64,000 nucleotides of DNA from Pseudomonas sp. BN417. Its GTDB lineage: Bacteria > Pseudomonadota > Gammaproteobacteria > Pseudomonadales > Pseudomonadaceae. Where the stretch lies: NCBI RefSeq assembly GCF_029871205.1, contig NZ_SSOJ01000091.1, positions 62,001 to 126,000 of the forward strand, read 5' to 3'. The position numbers were made by a program, and so were the translations under genes. This document shows, piece after piece, positions 17,391 to 27,578 of the stretch; the stretch's first letter is position 1, and every line of letters begins with the position of its first letter. The notes beneath the pieces were generated by a model. That model was not told the origin of the DNA. It saw only the letters and a program-made list of their open reading frames with translations, and searched no databases.

Positions 17391-17585
17391 CGCGCAGGCG
17401 TCCAGTTCCTCTCGATCAAAGCCGATGCCCTGCACCCCAATACGAAACTCCCGGACGTAGGGGCGCACAGTCTTGTTGAACTCGGTGCGGCACATGCCGA
17501 GGTAGGCTGGTGCTGCATTGGCTCGGAGTATCCGGGATATGCAAGAGGTCAAGCGGGCAGGGCGTTGCTCGGTTGTTGCGGACAT
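17328..17585 (-). pseudogene. truncated excisionase-like gene
   Basis: From ATG 17585 (GGAGAAAG upstream) the frame reads MSATTEQRPARL, then APAYLGMCRTEFNKTVRPYV and GVQGIGFDREELDACA. This is a helix-turn-helix excisionase-type protein known from the 5' side of integrases of this kind. Its C-terminus runs into the decayed integrase in another frame, so it is probably shortened. It would have worked with the integrase at 16759-17390. Confidence 0.6.
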
Positions 17586-17772
17586 TGCTGTCTTTCTCCT
17601 CGTTGCCCTGTTCCTCGTGCAGATGCTGGCTGCTGCCAATTGGACAATCAACGCAAGTGGAGAGGGCCGGGGATGCTCATGGCCTAATTAATACATATCA
17701 ACTAGTGCAATGAATCGCTCCGGCTTTCCTAGCTCCCCTCCAAGCTATGTCAGCCGCAAATAATCCCCAGCG

Positions 17773-19011
17773 TTAGCCGAGGCGTTTGCGGATCTCGTCG
17801 AAGGCCCGCTGAATCACTTTCTGTTGCTCGGGGTCGATCTCAAGTTCACTGCATAAGGGGGGCCACCCGGAAAGGGCATCGAGGGTCTGCTCGATGTAGA
17901 GATCCGGGGTTAGGTAGCGGAAAGGAGCGCAAACCTGTTTCAGCTTCTTGCGAGTGGCCAAGCCGGAACCATTGAACGAGGTTGTGTGCTCATCTGCATA
18001 TCCTCGAACAGAGGCATAGGTCAGGTCATAAGCTGGGGCCAGCACCCATCGCCCCTGATCGTGCAAGAACGCGAAGTTCTTAGCGTGGTCGTCATGGTTG
18101 TGGGTCAAGGCGTTGAACACCATGAGCTTCGCCATGCGCTCGACCTCTGCCGCATGGTTAGTGAAAGCGTTGGTCGCTTTCAATAGATCTGAATAATCCA
18201 GCGATGGAGCTTGGTAATCGGCATAGAGAATGCCGCTAGCAGTCATCATGTGGACTTTGCTATTTCCGATCCGATCGAAACGCTCGGCAGAAAAGAAACG
18301 CTCGATTCCGGTTGAGGACTTGACTGTGAGCAGATTGCTTGCGGCCATCTTCACCCCGGCACGTTCTGCCAACACCGAGTAGGCATACTCAATGGCTCCG
18401 GTGTCACGATGCTCGGTTGGTGCCCGGAATTTTACTAGCCAGTGCTGGTAGCCAGCCGGAAGCCGCTTGAAAGACGTACTGCACTGCGTTCCATCTAGTG
18501 ATAGGGCAACGACGACCTTGGGGCGGGCACCGGCAGGGGAGCCACCAGCCAGGCGCAGAGCATCAAGGGTGGACGAGGTTTCTCCTTCGTAAACAGCCTG
18601 GGACTCCTGATAGAGCTGGACCAGGTCAATATCATCCTCGTCGGTGGTGCGCTCGAGGACTGGGCGATACTCCAATGCACCCATGCCCCTGTCGGCCATG
18701 TAAGCCAGCCGGTCGAGCGGGGAAATGTCTCTCCGGTCTTTTCCATGCTTGGCAAGGAAATAACGGTCCATGAGCAGCAAGCCCCAGCCGTCCGGGAGGG
18801 AGTCAGCAAACGCCCCTGGTAGGCCAGAGAAAAGGACTGGATCTGCTGCTTTCTGTGGTTGGGTAGTGAAGTCCATGTTTAGGGGCGACAGGTTGAAGCC
18901 TTGCGTCACCCACTGCGGGTGATAGGCAAAGTAGATGCCCTGTCGGCTAGCGACCAGCTCCCCGACAGGTATGCCCGCTAGCAGTACTTCTACGGTGTTG
19001 ATCGATTTCAT
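17773..19011 (-). CDS. hipA: HipA-family serine/threonine kinase toxin
   Basis: The 412-residue protein has the HipA layout. The N-terminal domain has DSLPDGWGLLLMDRYFL, the P-loop-like segment is LAGGSPAGARPKVVVA, the catalytic loop is THNHDDHAKNFAF and the metal-binding motif is APAYDLTYASV. The length is about normal. HipA kinases phosphorylate aminoacyl-tRNA synthetases and cause growth arrest. The start overlaps the stop of the upstream XRE antitoxin gene by four bases, the usual hipBA arrangement. It looks intact and lies in island 2 as a stabilisation or stress module. Confidence 0.88.
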   Translation of the reverse strand: MKSINTVEVLLAGIPVGELVASRQGIYFAYHPQWVTQGFNLSPLNMDFTTQPQKAADPVLFSGLPGAFADSLPDGWGLLLMDRYFLAKHGKDRRDISPLDRLAYMADRGMGALEYRPVLERTTDEDDIDLVQLYQESQAVYEGETSSTLDALRLAGGSPAGARPKVVVALSLDGTQCSTSFKRLPAGYQHWLVKFRAPTEHRDTGAIEYAYSVLAERAGVKMAASNLLTVKSSTGIERFFSAERFDRIGNSKVHMMTASGILYADYQAPSLDYSDLLKATNAFTNHAAEVERMAKLMVFNALTHNHDDHAKNFAFLHDQGRWVLAPAYDLTYASVRGYADEHTTSFNGSGLATRKKLKQVCAPFRYLTPDLYIEQTLDALSGWPPLCSELEIDPEQQKVIQRAFDEIRKRLG

Positions 19012-19304
19012 TGGCGTCCCCGGGTACGTCCTGCCTGCTTGATTTCTTCAAGCGATACGGGGCGCTCATGCTTGAACAGTTCAGCGAGTTGGCGTGTGGC
19101 GCCAAGTGCCGTGGCGATGAGCACCAGGGCATCGAGAGTGATCTGCCCATTCGATTCGAACCGCTTGATTGTCGACTCGGAAACACCCGCCATCTGTGCC
19201 AAGGACTTGCGGGAGAGGTTCTGTGCGAGTCGCGCGTCCCGGGCGTTGGCACCGATCTTCTGGGCTAGTTCGCCGGGGGCGAGCAGGGCATGGGTAAGGG
19301 CCAA
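19008..19304 (-). CDS. hipB: HipB-like XRE antitoxin
   Basis: The 98-residue protein has a Cro/CI-type helix-turn-helix: GANARDARLAQNLSRKSLAQ, then MAGVSESTIKRFESNG (about residues 18-53). A variable tail binds the toxin in this family. It is the first gene of the two-gene unit and is expected to neutralise HipA and repress its own promoter just upstream of 19304. Confidence 0.82.
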   Translation of the reverse strand: MALTHALLAPGELAQKIGANARDARLAQNLSRKSLAQMAGVSESTIKRFESNGQITLDALVLIATALGATRQLAELFKHERPVSLEEIKQAGRTRGRQ

Positions 19305-19348
19305 GGTAAACCCTCTTATAACGGTTCATTTTTGAGCCATTGTACGCC

Positions 19349-19615
19349 TTAAAGCAGTATAGTGGTCCATATATGATCCGCTAAATCTATGGTGAGGATT
19401 TGAGCCACGCCAGGGTCAGAATAGTGCGAGCAGGCCTCGATAGGGGCTGATTTCGAGCCAGGTGGCGTGGCTGAGTCGTCCTGGAAAGCCCGTAGCGTCC
19501 AGACCACCCACAAGTCCTTTTCCAGCAGGTGAGCAGGGCGGCCCGTCTGGGCAGCGGCAAACTGAAGTGCTTCACGCTGATCCTGTTCCGATAACTCGAA
19601 GAACTGCTCAGGCAT
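19349..19615 (-). pseudogene. N-terminal fragment of AbiEii-type nucleotidyltransferase toxin
   Basis: The frame starts MPEQFFELSEQDQREALQFA and continues HLLEKDLWVVWTLRAF, the N-terminal signature of AbiEii/AbiGii toxins. After about 45 residues the family match ends and unrelated sequence follows to a stop at 19349. Family members are around 300 residues and carry a GGTSLSK-type nucleotidyltransferase motif, which is missing. It is therefore a broken toxin gene. Confidence 0.7.
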
Positions 19616-19616
19616 G

Positions 19617-19985
19617 CCGCCTCCTTCGCGGCCGTAGCACGGCGTTGCAGGGCGAGCATGCGATCCTTGGGGGAGTCCCAGGACACCGAGGCCATCCAGG
19701 CTTGCTCGGTGGAGGTGAGTTCGATCAGGTAGGTGCGCCGCGTGGTGGTGATGACCAGATTGGTCTTGAGGTCGACCCGTGTTGGCTAGATCAGCACGCT
19801 GACACGCAGTTCGTCTCCACTACCGCTGGAGGTGTCGCCCACAATCCAGCGCACGGTATCGCCGGCGGCCACCGTGACCAGCTCCTCGCCAGCCTGCAGG
19901 TTGATTGCCGTCACCCGCCCCGGGCTGGTGTACACCTGGTACAAGGCTCCGTCGGAGTAGGGCCACACCTGTATGGCATTGATGT
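19617..19985 (-). pseudogene. trbG: trbG/virB9-like conjugation gene fragment with in-frame stop
   Basis: The minus strand reads INAIQVWPYSDGALYQVYTS, then AAGDTVRWIVGDTSSGSG, a TAG at 19786-19788, then VDLKTNLVITTTRRTYLIEL and WMASVSWDSPKDRMLALQRR. These are consecutive motifs of TrbG, the VirB9-like outer-membrane-complex protein of ICE and IncP transfer systems. Both ends are missing, and one nonsense codon replaces what is normally a Lys. It is a relic of a conjugative element. Confidence 0.75.
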
Positions 19986-20106
19986 AGCCCTGGCACGCGC
20001 TAATTGGCGCGAACGGCGAAGCGGGCATCGGGAAATTTTGGCATCGCGACGCGCGCCTCGCCCGACGATAGAACAGGGGTTCGCTCCACCGCAAATACCC
20101 GCTCGG

Positions 20107-21315
<1,209 letters not shown>

Positions 21316-21424
21316 CTAGGGAAAGCTCAAGGCCCTGTGAGCCTGAATTCTCGGCCGGAACGGTGCACGGGATAAATGCAGAAAACCTTCAAAGCGTTGG
21401 ACGATTTGCTCATCCAGGCCTTGT

Positions 21425-22351
21425 CTAACCTTCGCTCGCCACGTTTCCAACAGCCTGGCCGGCGGCAGGCTGTTCGCGCCGCGATGCCTCGCGAAACTCG
21501 CTCGGACTCAGCTCGCTGTTCTTGCGGAAGAAACGGCTGAAGTAGCCAACATCGGAGAAGCCGAGGTCATGGGCGACCTCCTTGATGCTCAGGCTCGAGT
21601 AGGCCAGTTCGCGCTTGGCTTCCAGCATCAGGCGGGCGTTGATTACCGCCATTGGCGTCATGCCCAACTGCTCCTGGCACAGGCGGCCGAGGGTGGCGAC
21701 GGTGACGCCGAGGTCGCTGGCGTAGTCCTTGACCGGGCGGTGTTGGCGGTAGTCGCTGTCGACCAACTCGCGGAACGCCTTGACCTGCTGGCTGCGCCGG
21801 CTGATCGCGGCCACCGGCTGCTCGGCGTCCGGCCCGGCGAAGCGGAAGATGTGGATCAGCAATGCCATCAACAGTCCTATGCTGCAGGCCTGATGGTCGC
21901 GCTCGCGGCTGAAATACTCCTCGCGCAATTGCTGGCACAGCGGCAGCAACGGGTCGTCGGCGCCGCTCCAGCGCGGCAGAGGGATCACTTGGGGCCTCTG
22001 CAGTAACGGCAGCAGGTTCGGCGCTAGGGTGCGGGCGATGCTTTCCAGCGGCGGTTGCACGGCGGTGATCACCAGGCCCTCGACCCGCCCGGCCCAGTTG
22101 AAGCCATGCACGATCTGCGCGGGAATGACGATCGCGCAGGGCGCCTGCGCCTGCACCCGCGCGCTGTCCATCAGCACCTCGCCGGCGCCCTGTTGGACAT
22201 AGAGGATCTGCAGCAGGCCGTCGTGGCGGTGCGCGGAAATCTCCCAGTTGTAGGCGCCGGAACGCGCCGAGATCGACTCGACGTGCAGCGCTTCGTGCCA
22301 CACCGGCTGCGGGGTTTCGCCATAGAGATCGTAGTTGGGGATCTTGCTCAT
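21425..22351 (-). CDS. AraC-family regulator of pobA (PobR/PobC-like)
   Basis: I start at the ATG at 22351 (MSKIPNYDLYGETPQP), giving 308 residues. The N-terminal half is a cupin-like sensor (HRHDGLLQILYVQQGAGEVL). The C-terminal half has two helix-turn-helices: VKDYASDLGVTVATLGRLCQ, then SIKEVAHDLGFSDVGYFSRF. Regulators of this kind activate pobA in response to 4-hydroxybenzoate in Pseudomonas. It is divergent from the dehydrogenase operon to the right. It could therefore govern both directions from the 353-bp gap between them. Confidence 0.85.
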   Translation of the reverse strand: MSKIPNYDLYGETPQPVWHEALHVESISARSGAYNWEISAHRHDGLLQILYVQQGAGEVLMDSARVQAQAPCAIVIPAQIVHGFNWAGRVEGLVITAVQPPLESIARTLAPNLLPLLQRPQVIPLPRWSGADDPLLPLCQQLREEYFSRERDHQACSIGLLMALLIHIFRFAGPDAEQPVAAISRRSQQVKAFRELVDSDYRQHRPVKDYASDLGVTVATLGRLCQEQLGMTPMAVINARLMLEAKRELAYSSLSIKEVAHDLGFSDVGYFSRFFRKNSELSPSEFREASRREQPAAGQAVGNVASEG

Positions 22352-22704
22352 TATTGTGCTGGTCTGCAGGCGAGATGGTTTTTTACCATAGCGAAGATTT
22401 CCACCTCCCGGAAACCCGCCCGCCGGATGCATAAGTTGGGTTGCGCACAGCGCTACCCAACGACGCCGGAAGGCTGGGTATCGCTGCGCTCAAGCCATCC
22501 TCCAAAGCCTCGCGTTCACGCGCTCGTGCGAGCCTTTATCGGCTTGCGCAAGGGTTTGGACATTTTGTTGAAAATGTCTGGCTGCTTGCGGTTTTTGTCC
22601 ATTCTGCGCCCGAGGCTACCGGCCATAAGCTGGATTCCAGGCGCGGGGCTGCCGAATCTCCCCGCCGCCACTCGCTTTTCGTGCCTGGCTTGCTGGAGAT
22701 AACA
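22352..22704. promoter_or_regulatory. divergent control region of the catabolic cluster
   Basis: This gap separates the AraC-type gene from the dehydrogenase operon. GACATTTT (22559-22566) and AAAATGTC (22571-22578) form a perfect 8-bp inverted repeat with a GTTG loop, 127 bp before the dehydrogenase start. GTTGGGT with ACCCAAC around 22433-22461 is a second, REP-like inverted repeat of a kind common in Pseudomonas. I cannot assign either to a particular regulator. Confidence 0.45.
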
Positions 22705-23538
22705 ATGACCAATTCCCAAGCGCAAAACCCCTGGCTCGGTCTCCACGACGCCGTGTGCGTCGTTACCGGCGCTGCTGGCGGCATCGGTGCCGAGATCGCC
22801 ACTTCCCTGGTGCAGCAAGGGGCTCGCGTGGTGTTGCTGGACCGTGAGCTGGACAAATGCCGTGACCTGGCTGGCGTCCTTTCCCAACTGGCCGGCCACG
22901 AGGTGCCCGCCATCGGCTGTGATATCGCCGACCCGGTCAGCGTTCAGGACGCCGCCGCGCAGGTCGAGGCGCGGTATGGCCGCTGCGATGTGCTGGTGAA
23001 CAATGCCAGCGTGCTGCGCCCTGCCGCCTTGGAGGAGGTCACCCTGGAGCAGTGGAATCAGGTGCTCTCGGTCAACCTCAACGGCTACCTGCTCTGCGCC
23101 CAGGCCTTCGGTCGCTCGATGCTGGCGCGTGGTGCCGGGCGCATCGTGCATGTCGCGTCCATCGCTGCCCACTATCCGCAGACCTGGAGCGGTGCCTACA
23201 GCGCGGCCAAGTCAGCGGTGAGCATGCTCTCGCGGCAGCTGGCGGCGGAGTGGGGCGCCCGGGGCGTGCGCAGCAATGCCATCTGCCCCGGCCTGATCCG
23301 CACGCCACTGTCGGCGGCCTTTTATGCCGATGCCCGTGTCGAGCAGGCGCGCAAGGCGATGACCGCCAACCGTCGCATCGGCGAGCCGGCGGACATCGCC
23401 AACGCCGTGCTCTTTCTCGCCAGCCCGCGCTCGGACTACGTCAACGGCGCCGAGATCACGGTCGATGGCGGCCTGGAGTCCATGCTGATGGCACTGATCC
23501 CGCGGCCCGGCTACGAATCGCCCGTCAGCCAGGGCTGA
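22705..23538 (+). CDS. short-chain dehydrogenase/reductase
   Basis: The start at 22705 has GGAGAT upstream; a longer frame from 22441 is unsupported. The 277-residue enzyme shows the classical SDR set: cofactor motif VTGAAGGIG, VLVNNAS, catalytic Ser in VASIAAHY, and Tyr-x-x-x-Lys in YSAAKSAVSM. The acidic residue in LLDRELD after the second strand favours NAD+. It ends DYVNGAEITVDGGL as expected. Next to a ring-dehydrogenating flavoprotein and pobA, I infer that it oxidises a hydroxyl group on a cyclohexane-type acid to a ketone. The substrate is not shown by the sequence. Confidence 0.88.
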   Translation: MTNSQAQNPWLGLHDAVCVVTGAAGGIGAEIATSLVQQGARVVLLDRELDKCRDLAGVLSQLAGHEVPAIGCDIADPVSVQDAAAQVEARYGRCDVLVNNASVLRPAALEEVTLEQWNQVLSVNLNGYLLCAQAFGRSMLARGAGRIVHVASIAAHYPQTWSGAYSAAKSAVSMLSRQLAAEWGARGVRSNAICPGLIRTPLSAAFYADARVEQARKAMTANRRIGEPADIANAVLFLASPRSDYVNGAEITVDGGLESMLMALIPRPGYESPVSQG

Positions 23539-23622
23539 TCCGCCCCCCATTCACCGCCCGAGAGCCTATGCCTGCCTGATGCCGGGCGGGCGGCTTTCGG
23601 CCCGAATTTCGAGAGTCAGCCC

Positions 23623-25356
23623 ATGAACCAACAGACAGCCAACCGAATACAGTGCGATGTGCTGGTGATAGGCGCCGGCGCCGGCGGCCTGTCCACCGCT
23701 ATCACGGCCAGGAAACAGGGCCTGGAAGTGGTGGTCATCGAGAAGGACACCGTCTTCGGCGGCACCACGGCCTTTTCCGGCGGCGTGCTGTGGATTCCCG
23801 GTAATCGCCACGCCCGTGCCAACGGCATTGCGGACAGTCGCGAAGCCGCGCGCGCCTACCTGGAGAACGAGACCGGCAGTTTCTTCGACGCCGAGGCGGT
23901 GGACGCCTTCCTCGACGCCGGCCCGGAGATGGTGGACTTCTTCGAGCGCGAGACCGAGGTGAAATTCGTTCCAACCCTCTACCCGGACTACCACCCGCAT
24001 ATCGCCGGGGGCGTCGACACCGGACGCTCCATCCTCGCCGCCCCTTTCGACATTCGCCGCCTGGGCAAGGACATGGCGCGCCTGCGCCCGCCGCTGAAGA
24101 CCATCACCTTCATCGGCATGATGTTCAACTCGTCCAACGCCGACCTGAAACACTTCTTCAATGCAACCCGTTCGCTGAAGTCCTTCGTCTACGTGGCCCG
24201 GCGCCTGGCTACCCATCTGAAGGAGCTGCTGCTGTACCGTCGTGGCATTCAGGTCACCAGCGGCAACGCCCTGGCGGCCCGCCTGGCGAAATCGGCGCTG
24301 GACCTCGGCATCCCGATCCACACCGGCACCGGCGCCCGTGAGCTGCTGCTGGAGAACGGCCGGGTACGCGGGGCCATCGCCGCCGCTGCCGGCGAGGCGC
24401 TCCGCATCGAGGCGCGGCGGGGCGTGGTGCTGGCCTGCGGTGGCTTCTCCCATGACCTGAAGCGCATCCGCGAGGCCTATCCCCATCTGCGCCGTGGCGG
24501 CGAGCACTTCTCGCCGGTGCCGGCGGGCAATACCGGCGACGGCCTGCGCATGGCCGAGGCGGCGGGTGGCCAGGTGGATATCCGCTATCCCGAGGCAGCG
24601 GCCTGGATGCCGGTGTCCAGGGTGCCCATTGGCGGCGGCCACACCGCCTTCCCGCACCTGCTGGACCGCTATAAACCGGGAGTGATCGGCGTGTTGCGCA
24701 ATGGCCGTCGCTTCACCAACGAGTCCAACTCCTACCACGATGTCGGCGCGGCCATGATCCAGGCCTGTGCGGGCGAGCAGGAAACCGCCATGTGGCTGAT
24801 CTGTGACAGCCGCACCATCGCCAAGTACGGCCTGGGATATGCCAAGCCGGCGCCGATACCGCTGGCGCCCCTGGTACGCAACGGCTACCTCGTCAAAGGC
24901 CGGACTCTGGCGGAACTGGCGCAGCGCGCCGGCCTGGATGCCGCCGAACTGGAGCGCACCGTGCGCGAGTACAACCAGGGTGCGGGGCAGGGCGAGGATC
25001 GTCAGTTCGGTCGCGGCAGTACCTCATTCAACCGCTACCTGGCCGATCCGGAGCACCGCCCCAATCCCTGTGTGGCACCGGTCAGTGAAGGCCCCTTCTA
25101 CGCCCTGAAGGTGGTGATGGGGGATCTCGGTACCTTCGACGGCATTCGCACCAGTGTCCAGGGCGAAGTGCTGGATGCCAGCGGCCAGGCCATTCCCGGC
25201 CTCTATTCGGTGGGCAACGACCGCGCCAGCGTGATGGGCGGCAATTACCCCGGCGCCGGCATCACCCTGGGGCCGATCATGACCTTCGGTTACCTCACCG
25301 GCCGCCACCTGGCCGGCGTCACCACCGCCAGGGCCAAGCGCCAGGAGGTGGCCTGA
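23623..25356 (+). CDS. FAD-dependent 3-oxosteroid 1-dehydrogenase-like oxidoreductase
   Basis: The 577-residue protein begins with the FAD fold DVLVIGAGAGGLSTAITA and the family motif FGGTTAFSGGVLWIPGN. It ends with LYSVGNDRASVMGGNYPGAG then ITLGPIMTFGYLTGRHLAG. These are the signatures of the 3-ketosteroid-1-dehydrogenase/fumarate-reductase-like flavoproteins. Such enzymes put double bonds next to a ring ketone. In this cluster it could desaturate 4-oxocyclohexanecarboxylate, which aromatises to 4-hydroxybenzoate, the PobA substrate. That is an inference from context; a steroid substrate is possible but unlikely without steroid genes. The next gene begins just after its stop. Confidence 0.85.
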   Translation: MNQQTANRIQCDVLVIGAGAGGLSTAITARKQGLEVVVIEKDTVFGGTTAFSGGVLWIPGNRHARANGIADSREAARAYLENETGSFFDAEAVDAFLDAGPEMVDFFERETEVKFVPTLYPDYHPHIAGGVDTGRSILAAPFDIRRLGKDMARLRPPLKTITFIGMMFNSSNADLKHFFNATRSLKSFVYVARRLATHLKELLLYRRGIQVTSGNALAARLAKSALDLGIPIHTGTGARELLLENGRVRGAIAAAAGEALRIEARRGVVLACGGFSHDLKRIREAYPHLRRGGEHFSPVPAGNTGDGLRMAEAAGGQVDIRYPEAAAWMPVSRVPIGGGHTAFPHLLDRYKPGVIGVLRNGRRFTNESNSYHDVGAAMIQACAGEQETAMWLICDSRTIAKYGLGYAKPAPIPLAPLVRNGYLVKGRTLAELAQRAGLDAAELERTVREYNQGAGQGEDRQFGRGSTSFNRYLADPEHRPNPCVAPVSEGPFYALKVVMGDLGTFDGIRTSVQGEVLDASGQAIPGLYSVGNDRASVMGGNYPGAGITLGPIMTFGYLTGRHLAGVTTARAKRQEVA

Positions 25357-25357
25357 G

Positions 25358-25690
25358 ATGAACCACAAGCCGATCGTCGACCATCGCATCTACACCATCA
25401 AGCCACGCGGCATGGCCGAGTTCCTCGAGGTGTTCGACCGCCTGGCGATGCCGCTGCTGCTCAAGCACCTGGGCGCGCCGCTGGCGTTCTACACCAGCAG
25501 CATCGGGCCGCTGAACCAGGTGGTGCATCTATGGGGCTACGACAGCCTGGATGACTTCGAGAAACGCAGCTCCGCGCGCGACAGCGACCCCGATTTCAAC
25601 GAGTACCTGCAGGCCTCCAAGCACCTGATCGTTGCCCAGGAGACGCGGATCATCAAACCGGTGCGGTTCAGGGCGCTGGAGGGGCGCTGA
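25358..25690 (+). CDS. NIPSNAP family protein
   Basis: The 110-residue protein has the NIPSNAP/ferredoxin-like pattern: VDHRIYTIKPRGMAEFLEVF, then HLWGYDSLDDFEKR and a final short beta strand. Its ATG follows the flavoprotein stop by one base, so it is co-translated. Small proteins of this family often accompany catabolic oxidoreductases, but their role is not established. A helper or isomerase-like role in the ring oxidation is only a guess. Confidence 0.8.
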   Translation: MNHKPIVDHRIYTIKPRGMAEFLEVFDRLAMPLLLKHLGAPLAFYTSSIGPLNQVVHLWGYDSLDDFEKRSSARDSDPDFNEYLQASKHLIVAQETRIIKPVRFRALEGR

Positions 25691-25893
25691 GGCCTTCGTT
25701 ATCCCCGCTCGTTCCTTGTTAAAGAGTGGGAGAGGGGACTGATCCGTGTGACAGCTCTTCGTACAAGGAGACATCACATTCCCCCGCCTGCCTTCGGGGA
25801 GGCATGTAAGGCAACACCTGGCCATCAGGCCATCGCTTCGAAAACAAGAAAGCGGCCGCCCACGTTGGCGACCCACATTGAGAGGTGACTGCT

Positions 25894-27252
25894 GTGAACA
25901 AAACGCAAATGCTGGACGTGCGTGAACTGATCGATAGCCGGCCGCTCGGCGGCTATCAGAAGTGGATCATCTTCCTCGGCTTCCTGATCATCGCCCTCGA
26001 CGGTTTCGATGTGGCGATCATGGGCTTCATCGCCCCGCAGCTGAAGATGGACTGGGGCCTCAGCCCGCAGGCGCTGGGCCCGGTGCTGAGTGCCGCGCTG
26101 ATCGGTTTGGCGGTCGGCGCATTGGTCGCCGGCCCCTTGGCCGACCGCTACGGGCGCAAGATAGTGCTGGTCTGCAGCGTGTTCTTCTTCGGCCTGTGGA
26201 CGCTGGCCACGGCATTTTCCACCGATGTCAGCATGCTGGTCGCCTTGCGTTTCCTCACCGGCCTCGGCCTCGGTGCGGCGATGCCCAACGCCAGCACCCT
26301 GGTGTCGGAGTACGCGCCAGAGCGCAGCCGTTCGTTCCTGATCACCGTGGCCTTCTGCGGCTTCTCCCTGGGCGCCGCCGGCGGCGGCTTTCTCTCGGCG
26401 TGGATGATCCCCAACCTCGGCTGGCACAGCGTGCTGGTGCTCGGTGGCGTGCTGCCGCTGATCGTCGCGCCGATCCTGTTGTTCAAGTTGCCAGAGTCGG
26501 TGAGGTTCCTAGTGGCGAAGAACGCGCCGGCCGAACGGGTGTGGAGCATCATCGAGCGCCTGGCGCCCGGCAGCACCAACGCCAACACCACCTTCATGCT
26601 GCCCGAAGCGCCGGCGGTCAACCGCAGTCCCGCGCAGATCGTGCTGTCGCCGCGCTATCGCTTCGGCACCCTGATGCTGTGGACCGGCTATTTCCTCTCG
26701 CTGTTCCTGGTCTACCTGTTCAGCAGCTGGCTGCCGACCTTGGTCAAGGAGGGCGGCGGCTACAGCGTCGCCGACGCCGCCATCGTCACCTCGATGTTCC
26801 AGATCGGCGGGCCGGTCGGTGCGCTGAGCGTGGGCTGGGCGATGGACCGCTGGAGCCGCTATCGGGTGATCATGCTGACCTTCCTGCTCGGCGGCGCGGT
26901 GATCTTCGCCATCGGCCACGTCACCCACGAGTTCGTCCTGCTCTGCGCCGTCGCCTGGGCGGTGGGCTTCTGTCTCAACGGCTCCAGCGTCGGCATGAAC
27001 GCGCTGGCCGCCTGCTTCTACCCGACCGAGGCGCGCGCCACCGGCGCCAGCTGGATGAGTGGAGTGGGCCGCTTCGGCGCCATCCTCAGCGCCTTCGCCG
27101 GTGCGCAGATGATGACGCTGGGCTGGTCGTTCGAGCAGATCTTCGCCGCCCTGGTGATCCCAGCCGGCCTGGCCGCGCTGGCGATCTACACCCAGGGTCG
27201 CCAGCACGCGCGCAGATCCCAACTGCAGGCGCTGCAGGTGTCGGCGCTCTGA
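25894..27252 (+). CDS. MFS aromatic-acid:H+ symporter (PcaK/BenK type)
   Basis: I prefer the GTG at 25894 because AGAGG lies 8 bases upstream; a GTG at 25885 is in frame. The 452-residue protein has twelve hydrophobic segments, the DGFDVAIMGFIAP motif in the first segment that marks aromatic-acid carriers, and the loop motif GPLADRYGRK between segments 2 and 3. It imports aromatic or alicyclic carboxylates with protons. It follows the NIPSNAP gene by 203 bp in the same direction, and a porin gene lies downstream, completing an uptake route for the pathway. Confidence 0.88.
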   Translation: MNKTQMLDVRELIDSRPLGGYQKWIIFLGFLIIALDGFDVAIMGFIAPQLKMDWGLSPQALGPVLSAALIGLAVGALVAGPLADRYGRKIVLVCSVFFFGLWTLATAFSTDVSMLVALRFLTGLGLGAAMPNASTLVSEYAPERSRSFLITVAFCGFSLGAAGGGFLSAWMIPNLGWHSVLVLGGVLPLIVAPILLFKLPESVRFLVAKNAPAERVWSIIERLAPGSTNANTTFMLPEAPAVNRSPAQIVLSPRYRFGTLMLWTGYFLSLFLVYLFSSWLPTLVKEGGGYSVADAAIVTSMFQIGGPVGALSVGWAMDRWSRYRVIMLTFLLGGAVIFAIGHVTHEFVLLCAVAWAVGFCLNGSSVGMNALAACFYPTEARATGASWMSGVGRFGAILSAFAGAQMMTLGWSFEQIFAALVIPAGLAALAIYTQGRQHARRSQLQALQVSAL

Positions 27253-27269
27253 TTGACGTGGCGGCGTCT

Positions 27270-27578
27270 TTAAATGGCATTGAGCACTGGGACGGAGATC
27301 TGAACCTGCTGCGTAAGTCCGAGATTGGAGGACAGAAAAGAGAATCCGGCCAGTAGTACAACCAGCCCTTTGTAGCTAAAGGGTAGGAATTTGCTGAAGG
27401 ACTCGGCACAGGAACAGGTGAGGTCAACGGCGGTTACTAAACAGGCCAACGTGATCAGGAAGGCGAGAAGCTGGTTACCTAATGCACCAAAAGCGTACTG
27501 AACGTAGGAGTAGAGGACTTCCGCCCCATTCGTAGCGTGCTCGCCATTGGCAATCGAGGCGACCCAGGCCGTGGTCAA
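27270..27578 (-). pseudogene. brnQ: internal fragment of branched-chain amino acid carrier brnQ
   Basis: The minus strand encodes ATNGAEVLYSYVQYAFGALG, then LITLACLVTAVDLTCSCAES, FLPFSYKGLVVLLAGFSFL and SNLGLTQQVQISVPVLNAI. This is a middle portion of BrnQ, the Na+-coupled Leu/Ile/Val carrier. Both ends are missing (the full protein exceeds 400 residues). It lies between the carrier and porin genes and is a passenger scar from recombination. Confidence 0.7.
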
